Both the position numbers and the translations under genes were made by a program. Shown in pieces: positions 8,275 to 17,715 of a DNA stretch of 64,000 nt. Source of the stretch: Limnohabitans sp. TEGF004 (GTDB lineage: Bacteria > Pseudomonadota > Gammaproteobacteria > Burkholderiales > Burkholderiaceae_C). Below the pieces are notes generated by a model that was not told the DNA's origin, ran no database searches, and saw nothing but the letters and a program-made list of their open reading frames with translations. The stretch covers positions 1,116,001 to 1,180,000 of the forward strand of contig NZ_AP027056.1 in the NCBI RefSeq assembly GCF_027924965.1. The letters are read 5' to 3'. The stretch's first letter is position 1, and each line of letters opens with the position of its first letter.

Positions 8275-10170
8275 ATGGTTGCGTACGCAGATTTTCACCG
8301 CCGTTCCATTGAGGACCGCGACGCTTTTTGGTCTGAGCAGGCCAAATTGGTGGATTGGGAAACACCTCCCCAGCAAATCTGCGATTACAGCAACCCTCCC
8401 TTTGCCAAGTGGTTTGTGGGTGGCAAGACCAACATTTGCCACAATGCGGTCGACCGTCACCTCAAAGACCGCGCTGACCAAGCCGCGTTGATTTTCGTTT
8501 CCACAGAAACCAACCAAGAACACACGTACACATTTCGCGACTTGCACGCTGAAGTGCAGCGCATGGCAGCGATTTTGAAAGACTTGGGCATTGTCAAAGG
8601 CGACCGCGTCTTGATCTACATGCCCATGATTGCCGAAGCGGCATTTGCCATGTTGGCTTGCGCGCGTTTGGGCGCGATCCATTCGGTGGTGTTCGGCGGT
8701 TTTGCATCTCACTCCTTGGCCACTCGCATTGAAGATGCGTCACCCAAGGTCATCATCAGCGCGGACGCAGGTTCACGTGGCGGCAAAGGCGTGCCTTACA
8801 AGCCATTGCTGGACGAGGCCATCAACTTGTCTGCGCACAAGCCCAAGAGCGTCATCATGGTGGACCGCAAATTGGCGGCTTTCACGCCAGTGGCTGGCCG
8901 TGATGTGGATTACGCCACCGAGCGCGCCAAACACATGGACACGCAAGTGCCTTGCGAGTGGGTCGAGTCCACGCATCCCAGCTACACCCTGTACACATCA
9001 GGCACCACGGGCAAGCCAAAAGGCGTGCAACGTGACACCGGTGGCTACACCGTGGCCTTGGCTTCCAGCATTCCTAATATCTACCAAGGCAAGCCTGGTG
9101 AGACCTTCTTCTGTACCAGCGACATCGGTTGGGTGGTGGGCCACAGCTACATCATCTATGGCCCACTGATTGGTGGCATGGCCACCATCATGTACGAAGG
9201 TCTGCCCATCCGTCCAGACGGCGGCATCTGGTGGAGCTTGGTGGAGAAATACAAAGTCTCTGTCATGTTCAGCGCGCCCACAGCGATTCGCGTGCTCAAA
9301 AAACAAGACCCAGCGTTGCTCACCAAGTACGACTTGTCGACGCTCAAGGCCTTGTTCTTGGCTGGCGAGCCTTTGGACGAGCCAACGGCCAAGTGGATTT
9401 CTGAAGGTCTTAACGGTAAAGCCATCATCGACAACTACTGGCAAACCGAAACCGGCTGGCCTATCTTGACCATCTGCAACGGCGTGGAAAAAGCGCCTAG
9501 CAAGTTTGGTTCACCCGGCAAGGCGGTGTATGGCTACAACGTCAAGTTGGTGGATGACCAAACGGGCGAAGAGCTCACAGGCGCTAACCAAAAAGGCGTG
9601 TTGACCATCGAAGGCCCACTGCCTCCTGGCAACTTGCAAACCATTTGGGGTGATGACAACCGTTTCGTCAACACCTATTGGAAGACCGTGCCCAACAAAC
9701 TCGTGTACAGCACCTTCGACTGGGCTGTGCGTGACGAAGATGGCTACTACTTCATCTTGGGCCGTACCGATGACGTGATCAACGTCGCCGGTCACCGCTT
9801 GGGCACCCGCGAAATCGAAGAAAGCATCTCCAGTCACCCCAATATCGCTGAAGTGGCCGTGGTTGGTGTCGCCGATCAACTCAAGGGTCAAGTGGCCATG
9901 GCATTTGCCATCGCCAAAGACACCTCTGGCCTGACCGACGATGCCGCCCGCAAAGCCCTGGAAGCCGAAGTCATGAAGGTGGTGGACAGCCAACTCGGTG
10001 CAGTGGCCCGCCCATCACGCGTGATTTTTGTCTCGGCTTTGCCCAAAACACGCAGCGGTAAATTGCTGCGCCGTGCCATCCAAGCGGTAGCTGAAGGGCG
10101 CGATCCTGGTGACTTGACCACCATGGACGATCCCGCCGCTTTGCAGCAAATCAAGGACCAAATCGTTTAA
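8275..10170 (+). CDS. prpE: Propionyl-CoA synthetase
   Basis: 631 residues, alignable along the whole length with enterobacterial PrpE: an N-terminal FWSEQAKLVDW region, NICHNAVDRHL, VVFGGFASHS, the P-loop LYTSGTTGKPKGVQ (about 240-253), SDIGWVVGHSYI, NYWQTETGWP, TDDVINVAGHRLGTREIEE and the C-terminal PKTRSGKLLRR, whose Lys596 is the catalytic and acetylation-regulated lysine. It makes propionyl-CoA from propionate, ATP and CoA, with acetate as a weaker substrate. No methylcitrate-cycle genes adjoin it, so it probably acts with genes elsewhere. It is followed by the sucA leader, with no strong terminator between. Confidence 0.93.
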   Translation: MVAYADFHRRSIEDRDAFWSEQAKLVDWETPPQQICDYSNPPFAKWFVGGKTNICHNAVDRHLKDRADQAALIFVSTETNQEHTYTFRDLHAEVQRMAAILKDLGIVKGDRVLIYMPMIAEAAFAMLACARLGAIHSVVFGGFASHSLATRIEDASPKVIISADAGSRGGKGVPYKPLLDEAINLSAHKPKSVIMVDRKLAAFTPVAGRDVDYATERAKHMDTQVPCEWVESTHPSYTLYTSGTTGKPKGVQRDTGGYTVALASSIPNIYQGKPGETFFCTSDIGWVVGHSYIIYGPLIGGMATIMYEGLPIRPDGGIWWSLVEKYKVSVMFSAPTAIRVLKKQDPALLTKYDLSTLKALFLAGEPLDEPTAKWISEGLNGKAIIDNYWQTETGWPILTICNGVEKAPSKFGSPGKAVYGYNVKLVDDQTGEELTGANQKGVLTIEGPLPPGNLQTIWGDDNRFVNTYWKTVPNKLVYSTFDWAVRDEDGYYFILGRTDDVINVAGHRLGTREIEESISSHPNIAEVAVVGVADQLKGQVAMAFAIAKDTSGLTDDAARKALEAEVMKVVDSQLGAVARPSRVIFVSALPKTRSGKLLRRAIQAVAEGRDPGDLTTMDDPAALQQIKDQIV

Positions 10171-10243
10171 TTGAGCCGCCTGCGGCTGGTTTCGGTGGCA
10201 CAATCTTGGGTGTAACTTAGGTCAATCCTGATCAAAGTCGCAT

Positions 10244-10324
10244 CCGCTAACCGGTCCAGCCGTGTCGCGGAGGTTTTTTTCCAACCAACTAATGTTTCCT
10301 GCAGGGAAACGGAGGTCAGCGCAA
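10244..10324 (+). ncRNA. sucA leader RNA (candidate sucA RNA motif)
   Basis: The 5' leader of sucA contains a CCGC/GCGG pairing (10244-10247 with 10267-10270) and a perfect 6-bp hairpin GTTTCC-TGCAG-GGAAAC (10294-10310) that directly abuts the Shine-Dalgarno GGAGGT (10311-10316). A second GGAGGT sits at 10269-10274 in the upstream structure. Burkholderiales are known to carry a conserved cis-acting sucA RNA motif in this position (Rfam family 'sucA'); the location and the hairpin next to the ribosome site fit it. I have not aligned it to the covariance model. Confidence 0.6.
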
Positions 10325-13189
10325 ATGAGTGAGACAACCGTCTATCAAGCCTATTCAGGCAATACCCATCTCTTCGGGGGCAACACCCCCTACGTCGAAG
10401 AGATGTATGAAAACTATCTAGCCAACCCAGGTAGCGTGCCCGATTCGTGGCGCGAGTACTTTGATGCGTTGTCGCATGTGCCCGCAGTCGATGGCTCGAA
10501 CGCCAAAGACGTGCCTCACTTGCCCGTCATCAATGCCTTTGCTGAACGTGCCAAATCTGGCGGCACCAAAGTTGTCATGGCGAGCGAAAACGTTGAAATG
10601 GGCCGCAAGCGCACTGCTGTGCAGCAACTCATCGCCGCCTACCGCAACGTGGGTCAACGTTGGGCTGACCTTGATCCACTCAAGCGCACTGAGCGCCCCA
10701 ATATTCCTGATCTCGATCCCGCTTTCTACGGCTTCACCGATGCCGACCAAGAAACCGTTTTCGACACCAGCAACACTTTCTTCGGCAAGAACAATATGTC
10801 CTTGCGCGAGTTGCTCAACGCTTTGCGTGAAACCTACTGCGGCACTTTGGGCGCCGAGTACATGTACACCTCGGAGCAATCCGAAAAGCGTTGGTGGCAA
10901 GAGAAGCTGGAAAGCATCCGCAGCAAAGCCAACTTCAACTCTGATAAAAAGAAAGCCATCCTTGAGCGCCTGACCGCCGCTGAAGGTTTGGAACGCTACC
11001 TCCACACGAAATACGTGGGCCAAAAGCGCTTCTCGCTCGAAGGTGGTGAAAGCTTCATTGCCGCAATGGACGAACTGATTCAACAAGCCGGCCTCAAGGG
11101 CGTGCAAGAAGTTGTGATCGGTATGGCCCACCGTGGCCGTTTGAACGTGTTGGTCAACACCATGCGCAAGTTGCCTTCTGACTTGTTCGCTGAGTTCGAC
11201 CACACAGCGCCTGAAGACTTGCCAGCTGGTGACGTGAAATACCACCAAGGCTTTAGCTCGGATGTGTCCACCATTGGTGGCCCCGTGCATTTGTCATTGG
11301 CGTTCAACCCCTCGCATTTGGAAATCGTCAACCCTGTGGTGGAAGGCTCTGTGCGCGCACGCATGGACCGCCGTGCAGACCCAACGGGCAGCCAAGTCTT
11401 GCCAGTGCTGGTGCACGGTGACTCTGCCTTCGGCGGTCAAGGCGTGAACCAAGAAACCTTGGCTCTGGCCCAAACCCGTGGTTACACCACTGGCGGCACG
11501 GTGCACATCATTGTGAACAACCAAATCGGTTTCACCACTTCAGATCCACGTGACATGCGTTCTAGCGTGTTCTGTACCGACATCGTCAAGATGGTCGAAG
11601 CACCTGTGTTGCACGTCAACGGTGATGATCCAGAAGCCGTGGTGTTGGCCACGCAACTGGCCCTCGAATACCGCATGGCCTTCCGCAAAGACGTGGTGCT
11701 CGACATCGTGTGTTTCCGCAAACTCGGCCACAACGAGCAAGACACACCAGCGCTGACTCAGCCGCTGATGTACAAAAAAATTGCCGCTCACCCTGGCACC
11801 CGCAAGCTGTTCGCCGACAAGTTGGCCACACAAGGCTTGGGCGAGACTTTGGGGGACGACATGGTCAAGGCTTACCGCGCCGCTTTGGACGCTGGCAAAC
11901 ACACGGATGATCCTGTGTTGACCAACTTCAAAACCAAGTTCACTGTGGACTGGTCGCCCTTCATGGGCAAGAAGTGGACTGATGCAGGTGACACCGCGAT
12001 CCCAATGTCTGAGTGGAAGCGCTTGGCTGAGAAAATCACCACCATCCCCGCATCCGTCACGCCTCACCAGTTGGTGAAAAAGGTGTACGACGACCGTGCC
12101 GCCATGGGCCGTGGCGACACGCCTGTGGATTGGGGCATGGGCGAGCACATGGCTTTCGCATCCTTGGTGGCCAGCGGCTACCCCGTGCGTTTGTCGGGCG
12201 AAGATTGCGGTCGTGGCACGTTCACGCACCGTCACGCTGTGATTCACGATCAAAAGCGTGAAAAGTGGGACACCGGTACTTATGTTGCGTTGCAAAACGT
12301 GACTGAAAACCAAGCGCCTTTCACCGTGATCGATTCGATCTTGTCTGAAGAAGCGGTACTCGGTTTCGAATACGGTTACGCCTCCAACGATCCCAACACC
12401 ATGGTGATCTGGGAAGCCCAGTTCGGCGACTTCGCCAACGGCGCCCAAGTGGTGATCGACCAGTTCATTGCTTCTGGCGAAGTGAAGTGGGGCCGTGTCA
12501 ACGGCTTGACTTTGATGCTGCCACACGGCTACGAAGGCCAAGGCCCAGAGCACAGCTCGGCACGCCTCGAGCGCTTCATGCAGCTCGCCGCTGACACCAA
12601 CATGCAGATCGTGCAGCCCACCACGGCCAGCCAGATCTTCCACGTGTTGCGTCGTCAAATGGTGCGCGACTTGCGCAAGCCATTAATCATTTTCACACCG
12701 AAGTCGCTGTTGCGTAACAAAGACGCGACATCACCCGTGTCTGAATTCACCAAGGGTTCGTTCCAAACCATCATTCCTGAAAACAAAGCGCTCAAGGCCG
12801 ACAAGGTCAAACGCGTGTTGGTGTGCTCAGGCAAGGTTTACTACGACCTGGTCAAGAAGCGTGAAGAGTTGGGTGCTGACGACGTTGCTATCTTGCGCGC
12901 CGAACAGCTCTATCCATTCCCACACAAAGCTTTCGCGGCTGAACTCAAGAAGTACCCCAACGCCACTGAATTGGTGTGGACGCAAGACGAGCCACAAAAC
13001 CAAGGCGCATGGTTCTTCGTGCAGCATTACATCCACGAAAACATGTTGCCCGGCCAAAAGCTTGGCTACTCTGGCCGCGCCGCCTCTGCGTCGCCTGCCG
13101 TGGGTTATTCACACTTGCACCAAGAGCAGCAAAAGTCGCTGGTCGAAGGCGCATTCGGCAAGCTCAAGGGCTTTGTTCTGACCAAATAA
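10325..13189 (+). CDS. sucA: 2-oxoglutarate dehydrogenase E1 component
   Basis: 954 residues. The N-terminal FGGNTPYVEEMYENYLANP is the typical OdhL/SucA E2-contact helix, followed by thiamine-diphosphate motifs (GMAHRGRLNVLVN, GDSAFGGQGVNQE, IIVNNQIGFTT) and the transketolase-like C-terminal domain (LPHGYEGQGPEHSSARLER). It decarboxylates 2-oxoglutarate and transfers the succinyl group to SucB. Start: ATG 10325 has the GGAGGT at 10311 with an 8-base spacer and matches family N-termini; in-frame starts at 10262 and 10292 would add basic residues unlike the family. First gene of the sucA-sucB-lpdA operon. Confidence 0.96.
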   Translation: MSETTVYQAYSGNTHLFGGNTPYVEEMYENYLANPGSVPDSWREYFDALSHVPAVDGSNAKDVPHLPVINAFAERAKSGGTKVVMASENVEMGRKRTAVQQLIAAYRNVGQRWADLDPLKRTERPNIPDLDPAFYGFTDADQETVFDTSNTFFGKNNMSLRELLNALRETYCGTLGAEYMYTSEQSEKRWWQEKLESIRSKANFNSDKKKAILERLTAAEGLERYLHTKYVGQKRFSLEGGESFIAAMDELIQQAGLKGVQEVVIGMAHRGRLNVLVNTMRKLPSDLFAEFDHTAPEDLPAGDVKYHQGFSSDVSTIGGPVHLSLAFNPSHLEIVNPVVEGSVRARMDRRADPTGSQVLPVLVHGDSAFGGQGVNQETLALAQTRGYTTGGTVHIIVNNQIGFTTSDPRDMRSSVFCTDIVKMVEAPVLHVNGDDPEAVVLATQLALEYRMAFRKDVVLDIVCFRKLGHNEQDTPALTQPLMYKKIAAHPGTRKLFADKLATQGLGETLGDDMVKAYRAALDAGKHTDDPVLTNFKTKFTVDWSPFMGKKWTDAGDTAIPMSEWKRLAEKITTIPASVTPHQLVKKVYDDRAAMGRGDTPVDWGMGEHMAFASLVASGYPVRLSGEDCGRGTFTHRHAVIHDQKREKWDTGTYVALQNVTENQAPFTVIDSILSEEAVLGFEYGYASNDPNTMVIWEAQFGDFANGAQVVIDQFIASGEVKWGRVNGLTLMLPHGYEGQGPEHSSARLERFMQLAADTNMQIVQPTTASQIFHVLRRQMVRDLRKPLIIFTPKSLLRNKDATSPVSEFTKGSFQTIIPENKALKADKVKRVLVCSGKVYYDLVKKREELGADDVAILRAEQLYPFPHKAFAAELKKYPNATELVWTQDEPQNQGAWFFVQHYIHENMLPGQKLGYSGRAASASPAVGYSHLHQEQQKSLVEGAFGKLKGFVLTK

Positions 13190-13226
13190 ATCGTTGAAAC
13201 GAACACTCAAATAAAGAGAGATAAAC

Positions 13227-14480
13227 ATGGCAATCATCGAAGTAAAAGTTCCTCAGCTGTCCGAATCCGTGGCCGAAGCCACCATGCTGCAATGGAAAAA
13301 GAAAGTGGGCGAGTCAGTTGCTGCTGACGAAATCTTGATCGACATCGAGACTGACAAAGTGGTGCTCGAAGTGCCCGCACCAGCTGCTGGCGTGTTGTGC
13401 GAAATCGTGGTCGCTGATGGCGGCACAGTGGCTGCTGAGCAGCTCATCGCTCGCATCGACACCGATGGCAAAGTTGGCGCAGTTGCCGCTCCCGCAGCCG
13501 CAGCACCTGCTGCCGCACCAGCCGCTGCTGCTCCTGCAGCAGCTGCAGCTGCTTCTAGCAGCAAAGCCGGCGTGGCCATGCCCGCTGCAGCCAAACTGAT
13601 GGCTGACAACAACTTGGCTGCCGGCTCTGTGTCTGGCACAGGCAAAGACGGTCGCGTTACCAAAGGTGATGTGTTGTCTGCTGTGGCTGGTGGTGTGCAA
13701 TCCACTGCTGCTGTGATTCCTACTGGCGCACCTGCCAAGTCACTGCCACAAGTTGCGGCACCTGTCGTGGCTTTGGGTGACCGCCCAGAGCAACGCGTGC
13801 CCATGACACGTCTGCGTGCTCGCGTGGCTGAGCGTTTGTTGCAATCGCAATCGACCAACGCCATCCTGACCACGTTCAACGAAATCAACATGGCTCCCGT
13901 CATGGACATGCGCAAGCGCATGCAAGAGCGTTTCGAAAAAGAACACGGTTGCAAGTTGGGCTTCATGAGCTTCTTCGTCAAAGCTGCAGTGCACGCCTTG
14001 AAGAAGTTCCCCGTGTTGAACGCTTCGGTCGACGGCAATGACATCGTCTACCACGGCTACTTCGACATCGGTATCGCTGTGGGCTCGCCACGCGGTCTGG
14101 TGGTGCCAATTTTGCGCAACGCCGATCAAATGAGCTTTGCCGACATCGAGAAGAAAATTGCTGAATTCGGCGTGAAAGCGCGTGATGGCAAGTTGGGCTT
14201 GGAAGAAATGACCGGCGGTACTTTCTCTATCTCCAACGGCGGTACTTTCGGCTCCATGATGTCGACCCCGATCATCAACCCACCACAGTCTGCGATTTTG
14301 GGCGTGCACGCGACCAAAGACCGCGCTATGGTGGAAAACGGCCAAGTGGTGGTTCGCCCCATGAACTACTTCGCGATGTCGTATGACCACCGCATCATTG
14401 ACGGCCGCGAAGCTGTCTTGGGTCTGGTGGCGATGAAAGAAGCGCTGGAAGATCCAGCTCGCTTGCTGTTCGACATTTAA
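13227..14480 (+). CDS. sucB: Dihydrolipoyl succinyltransferase (2-oxoglutarate dehydrogenase E2)
   Basis: 417 residues. One lipoyl domain (1-77) carries the lipoylated Lys44 in [11 protein letters not shown]. An Ala/Pro-rich flexible linker (about 92-112) leads to the peripheral subunit-binding domain and then the catalytic core, ending with the active-site [12 protein letters not shown]. It moves succinyl groups from E1 to CoA and forms the complex's core. ATG 13227 follows a GAGAG Shine-Dalgarno and lies 37 bases after sucA. The GC-rich repetitive linker is normal for the family. Confidence 0.96.
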   Translation: MAIIEVKVPQLSESVAEATMLQWKKKVGESVAADEILIDIETDKVVLEVPAPAAGVLCEIVVADGGTVAAEQLIARIDTDGKVGAVAAPAAAAPAAAPAAAAPAAAAAASSSKAGVAMPAAAKLMADNNLAAGSVSGTGKDGRVTKGDVLSAVAGGVQSTAAVIPTGAPAKSLPQVAAPVVALGDRPEQRVPMTRLRARVAERLLQSQSTNAILTTFNEINMAPVMDMRKRMQERFEKEHGCKLGFMSFFVKAAVHALKKFPVLNASVDGNDIVYHGYFDIGIAVGSPRGLVVPILRNADQMSFADIEKKIAEFGVKARDGKLGLEEMTGGTFSISNGGTFGSMMSTPIINPPQSAILGVHATKDRAMVENGQVVVRPMNYFAMSYDHRIIDGREAVLGLVAMKEALEDPARLLFDI

Positions 14481-14493
14481 TTCACCCATTTTC

Positions 14494-14517
14494 AATGCCC
14501 CCTCTTTTGGGGGCGTT
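14494..14517 (+). other. GC hairpin between sucB and lpdA
   Basis: GCCCCC (14497-14502) pairs with GGGGGC (14509-14514) across a TCTTTT loop, extendable by three weaker pairs. No T run follows, so it is not a typical terminator; it may stabilise the upstream mRNA or attenuate lpdA. Confidence 0.55.
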
Positions 14518-14538
14518 GTTCATTCAAGAGATATTCCC

Positions 14539-15966
14539 ATGAGTAAACAATTCGACGTCGTCGTCATTGGTGGTGGTCCCGGTGGCTACATCGCAGCGAT
14601 TCGTGCTGCACAACTCGGTTTCCAAGTCGCTTGTATCGACGAATGGAAAAACGCAGCCGGTGGCCCAGCGCCCGGTGGCACATGTACCAACGTGGGTTGC
14701 ATTCCCTCTAAGGCTTTGCTGCAGTCCAGCGAACACTTTGACCATGCCAACCATCACTTCGCAGAGCACGGCATCACTGCCAAGGACGTGAAGATGGATG
14801 TGGCCAAGATGATTGCCCGCAAGGACAACGTTGTGAAACAAAACAATGATGGCATCTTGTACCTGTTCAAGAAAAACAAAGTCACTTTCTTCCACGGTCG
14901 TGGCAGCTTTGCTGGCAAGGCTGAAAGCGGCTACACCATCAACGTGGCTGGCAAAACAGAAGAGTCCATCACAGCCAAGCAAGTCATCATCGCCACAGGC
15001 TCGAACGCCCGTGCGTTGCCCGGCACACCGTTTGACGAAGTCAACGTGTTGTCCAACGACGGTGCATTGCGCGTGGGCGCTGTACCTAAGAAGTTGGCCT
15101 TGATCGGCTCAGGCGTGATCGGTTTGGAGATGGGTTCTGTGTGGCGTCGACTCGGCGCTGACGTGACCATCCTCGAAGGCCTGCCCACATTCCTCGGCGC
15201 TGTGGACGAGCAAATTGCCAAAGAAGCCAAGAAAGCATTCGACAAGCAAGGCTTGAAGATCGAACTCGGCGTGAAAGTTGGCGAGATCGTCAACGGCAAG
15301 AAGGGCGTCACCGTCAACTACACCAACGCCAAAGGCGAAGCTATTGTGTTGGATGCTGACAAGCTCATCGTATCCATCGGACGCGTGCCTAACACCATCG
15401 GCTTGAACGCCGAAGCCATTGGCTTGCAACTCGACGAGCGCGGTGCGATTGTTGTGGACGGCGATTGCAAAACCAACGTGCCCGGCGTGTGGGCGGTGGG
15501 CGACGTGGTGCGTGGCCCGATGCTCGCGCACAAAGCCGAAGAAGAAGGCGTTGCTGTGGCAGAGCGCATGGCAGGCCAACACGGTCACGTCAACTTCAAC
15601 ACCATCCCTTGGGTCATCTACACTAGCCCCGAAATCGCTTGGGTGGGCCGCACTGAGCAACAGCTCAAGGCCGACGGTGTGGCGTACAAGGCCGGCACGT
15701 TCCCGTTCCTCGCGAACGGCCGTGCACGCGCTTTGGGCGACACCACCGGTATGGTCAAGTTCTTGGCCGATGCCACGACCGACGAAATCTTGGGCGTGCA
15801 CATGGTGGGCCCACAGGTGTCAGAGTTGATCTCTGAAGCTGTGGTGGCGATGGAGTTCAAGGCTTCTGCCGAAGACATCGCACGCATTTGCCATGCACAT
15901 CCTTCGTTGTCTGAGGCAACGAAAGAGGCTGCTTTGGCGGTGGATAAACGCACGTTGAATTTCTAA
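14539..15966 (+). CDS. lpdA: Dihydrolipoyl dehydrogenase (E3)
   Basis: 475 residues, the usual length. An FAD dinucleotide-binding motif [12 protein letters not shown] lies at the N-terminus, the redox-active disulfide is Cys49-Cys54 in [13 protein letters not shown], an NAD-binding [12 protein letters not shown] is central, and the C-terminal His454-Glu459 dyad ([13 protein letters not shown]) is present. It reoxidises the dihydrolipoyl arm of SucB with NAD. ATG 14539 has an AAGAGAT ribosome site. Last gene of the complex operon; a strong terminator follows. Confidence 0.96.
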   Translation: MSKQFDVVVIGGGPGGYIAAIRAAQLGFQVACIDEWKNAAGGPAPGGTCTNVGCIPSKALLQSSEHFDHANHHFAEHGITAKDVKMDVAKMIARKDNVVKQNNDGILYLFKKNKVTFFHGRGSFAGKAESGYTINVAGKTEESITAKQVIIATGSNARALPGTPFDEVNVLSNDGALRVGAVPKKLALIGSGVIGLEMGSVWRRLGADVTILEGLPTFLGAVDEQIAKEAKKAFDKQGLKIELGVKVGEIVNGKKGVTVNYTNAKGEAIVLDADKLIVSIGRVPNTIGLNAEAIGLQLDERGAIVVDGDCKTNVPGVWAVGDVVRGPMLAHKAEEEGVAVAERMAGQHGHVNFNTIPWVIYTSPEIAWVGRTEQQLKADGVAYKAGTFPFLANGRARALGDTTGMVKFLADATTDEILGVHMVGPQVSELISEAVVAMEFKASAEDIARICHAHPSLSEATKEAALAVDKRTLNF

Positions 15967-15989
15967 GCAAATTCATCCGTCTTGCGTCT

Positions 15990-16020
15990 AAAAAGCCCGC
16001 TGGCAACAGCGGGCTTTTTT
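15990..16020 (+). terminator. Intrinsic terminator after lpdA
   Basis: AGCCCGCTG (15994-16002), a GCAA tetraloop, then CAGCGGGCT (16007-16015) and a T run, with A residues opposite the T run. It ends the sucA-sucB-lpdA operon. Confidence 0.93.
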
Positions 16021-16045
16021 CATGGGCAAGGCACAATAGAGCCCT

Positions 16046-17155
16046 ATGTCAGCCAAACAACCCGTCCACGAAAACTACCTCAAAGAACTCGAAATTCGAG
16101 GCTTCAAAAGCGACCCTGCGCAGTTGCGAGCGATTGATGCCCTAGAGCGTTGCGCCAGCGAGTGGGCCGCTTACAAAGAGAAGCGATCCAACGCGTTGAA
16201 GAAGATGGTCAACCGTCCCGCTATTCCGCGTGGCGTGTACATGTTTGGTGGGGTGGGGCGCGGCAAAAGCTTTTTGATGGATTGCTTTTTCGAGGCTGTG
16301 CCGATCAAGCGCAAAACCCGTTTGCATTTCCATGAGTTCATGCGTGAGGTGCACCGTGAGCTGCGTGAACTGCAAGGCACGGTCAACCCGCTGGATGTGT
16401 TGGGCAAACAAATGTCCAAGCGGTACAAGCTGATTTGCTTTGACGAATTTCACGTGGCCGACATCACGGACGCGATGATCTTGCATCGCTTGCTTGATGC
16501 CCTGTTTGACAACGGTGTGGGCTTTGTGACCACCTCTAACTTCAAGCCGGATGATTTGTACCCAGGCGGGATGCACCGCGATCGCATCATGCCGGCGATT
16601 GCGTTGCTCAACAAAGAGCTGGAAATCATCAACGTCGACAACGGTACTGACTACCGTCGTCGCACACTGGAGCAGGTAGAACTCTATTTACGCCCATTGG
16701 GTGAAAAGGCCGATGCGGCGATGACTGATGCCTTCAACCGCTTAGCCGAGTGCCAAGACGAAGACCCTGTGCTGCACATTGAGGCCCGCCAAATCAAAGC
16801 GCGTCGTCGCGCCGGTGGTGTGGTGTGGTTTGACTTCAAAGACTTGTGCGGTGGCCCTCGTTCGCAAAACGACTACTTAGAAATTGCCAGCCAATTTCAT
16901 ACGGTGCTCCTCAGCGATGTGCCACTCATGCCTGTGAACAAGGCTGCCGAAGCTCGCCGCTTCACTTGGCTGGTAGATGTGTTGTACGACCGTCGCGTCA
17001 AGCTCATGTTGTCAGCGGCTGTGCCCCCTGAAGAGTTGTACACCGAGGGCCCGATGTCGCACGAGTTCCCGCGTACGGTGTCTCGCTTGAACGAGATGCA
17101 ATCGGCTGAGTTCTTGGCGTTGGAGCGTCGTACCGTGGATACGGGGTTGACATGA
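16046..17155 (+). CDS. zapE: Cell division protein ZapE (AFG1-like ATPase)
   Basis: 369 residues of the AFG1/ZapE P-loop ATPase family: Walker A GGVGRGKS at 68-75, followed by FLMDCFF and the family motif HFHEFMREVH, and Walker B LICFDEFHV. In E. coli ZapE binds the Z-ring and affects FtsZ polymer stability; mitochondrial Afg1 helps degrade membrane proteins. A CACAAT -10-like box lies at 16032-16037, just after the lpdA terminator. Its stop overlaps the next start as ATGA (17152-17155), so translation is probably coupled. Confidence 0.92.
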   Translation: MSAKQPVHENYLKELEIRGFKSDPAQLRAIDALERCASEWAAYKEKRSNALKKMVNRPAIPRGVYMFGGVGRGKSFLMDCFFEAVPIKRKTRLHFHEFMREVHRELRELQGTVNPLDVLGKQMSKRYKLICFDEFHVADITDAMILHRLLDALFDNGVGFVTTSNFKPDDLYPGGMHRDRIMPAIALLNKELEIINVDNGTDYRRRTLEQVELYLRPLGEKADAAMTDAFNRLAECQDEDPVLHIEARQIKARRRAGGVVWFDFKDLCGGPRSQNDYLEIASQFHTVLLSDVPLMPVNKAAEARRFTWLVDVLYDRRVKLMLSAAVPPEELYTEGPMSHEFPRTVSRLNEMQSAEFLALERRTVDTGLT

Positions 17156-17715
17156 AAAAAGAGATTCTTTTCTTCACCTGCGCGGCTTGTATTTGGACAG
17201 CTTCTTACTCGCAAACGCAAGTGCCTGCGAGTGCGCCAAGCTTAGAAGCGCGTCAAGCAGAAGGTCAGCGCTTGTCTGCACTCAGGCAAAAGCTGGAAGA
17301 CACCTATCAACAAGAGCTCAAGGCTTGCTATCAAAACTTTGATGTGACGAGTTGTCGCATTCAAGCACGCGAGCGTCGCATCCAAGCCAATGCCGCTTTG
17401 CGCAAGGAAGAGCTGCGTTACAACGCCACTGAGCGCCGCATCCAAGCCGAAGAGGCGGTGCAGCGGACAGAAGAAAAAACCAGCGAAGCCAAAACCAAGG
17501 AAGCGCAAGCCAATCGCGCGCAAGCCGTTCAAGCGAGCAAAGACCGAGCCGATGCCAATGCACAAAAGCAAATGGAGCATGAGCTGCAAGGCACCAAACG
17601 CGGTGAATACGAGCAAAAGCAACGCGAAGCTGCACAGCGCCGTGCCGATGTAGAAAAGAAATTGCGCGAACGCACCAAAGAACCCGCAGCGCCGCTGCCA
17701 GTGCCTGGCCGATGA
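17152..17715 (+). CDS. Secreted coiled-coil protein of unknown function
   Basis: 187 residues. The N-terminus (MKKEILFFTCAACIWTASYS) looks like a signal peptide; the rest is almost wholly charged and helical, with long Ala/Glu/Arg/Lys/Gln heptads (about 30-180) and a repeated RRIQA unit (RERRIQANAA, TERRIQAEEA). Two cysteines (KACYQNF, TSCRIQ) near residues 60-72 may form a disulfide. No known enzyme motif is visible. It overlaps zapE upstream and the helicase downstream by 4 bases each, so it is locked in a three-gene unit. A periplasmic structural or envelope role is a guess. Confidence 0.72.
   Translation: MKKEILFFTCAACIWTASYSQTQVPASAPSLEARQAEGQRLSALRQKLEDTYQQELKACYQNFDVTSCRIQARERRIQANAALRKEELRYNATERRIQAEEAVQRTEEKTSEAKTKEAQANRAQAVQASKDRADANAQKQMEHELQGTKRGEYEQKQREAAQRRADVEKKLRERTKEPAAPLPVPGR

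Noticed and set aside
10262..10324. Upstream SucA starts at 10262 or 10292
   Set aside because: Added residues are basic and non-conserved, and the best-placed GGAGGT serves ATG 10325.
11540..12658. 372-residue minus-strand frame within sucA
   Set aside because: Composition is typical of antisense frames and sucA is certain on the other strand.
13480..13560. Repetitive GC-rich stretch considered as tandem repeat element
   Set aside because: It encodes the Ala/Pro linker of SucB, which is always low-complexity.
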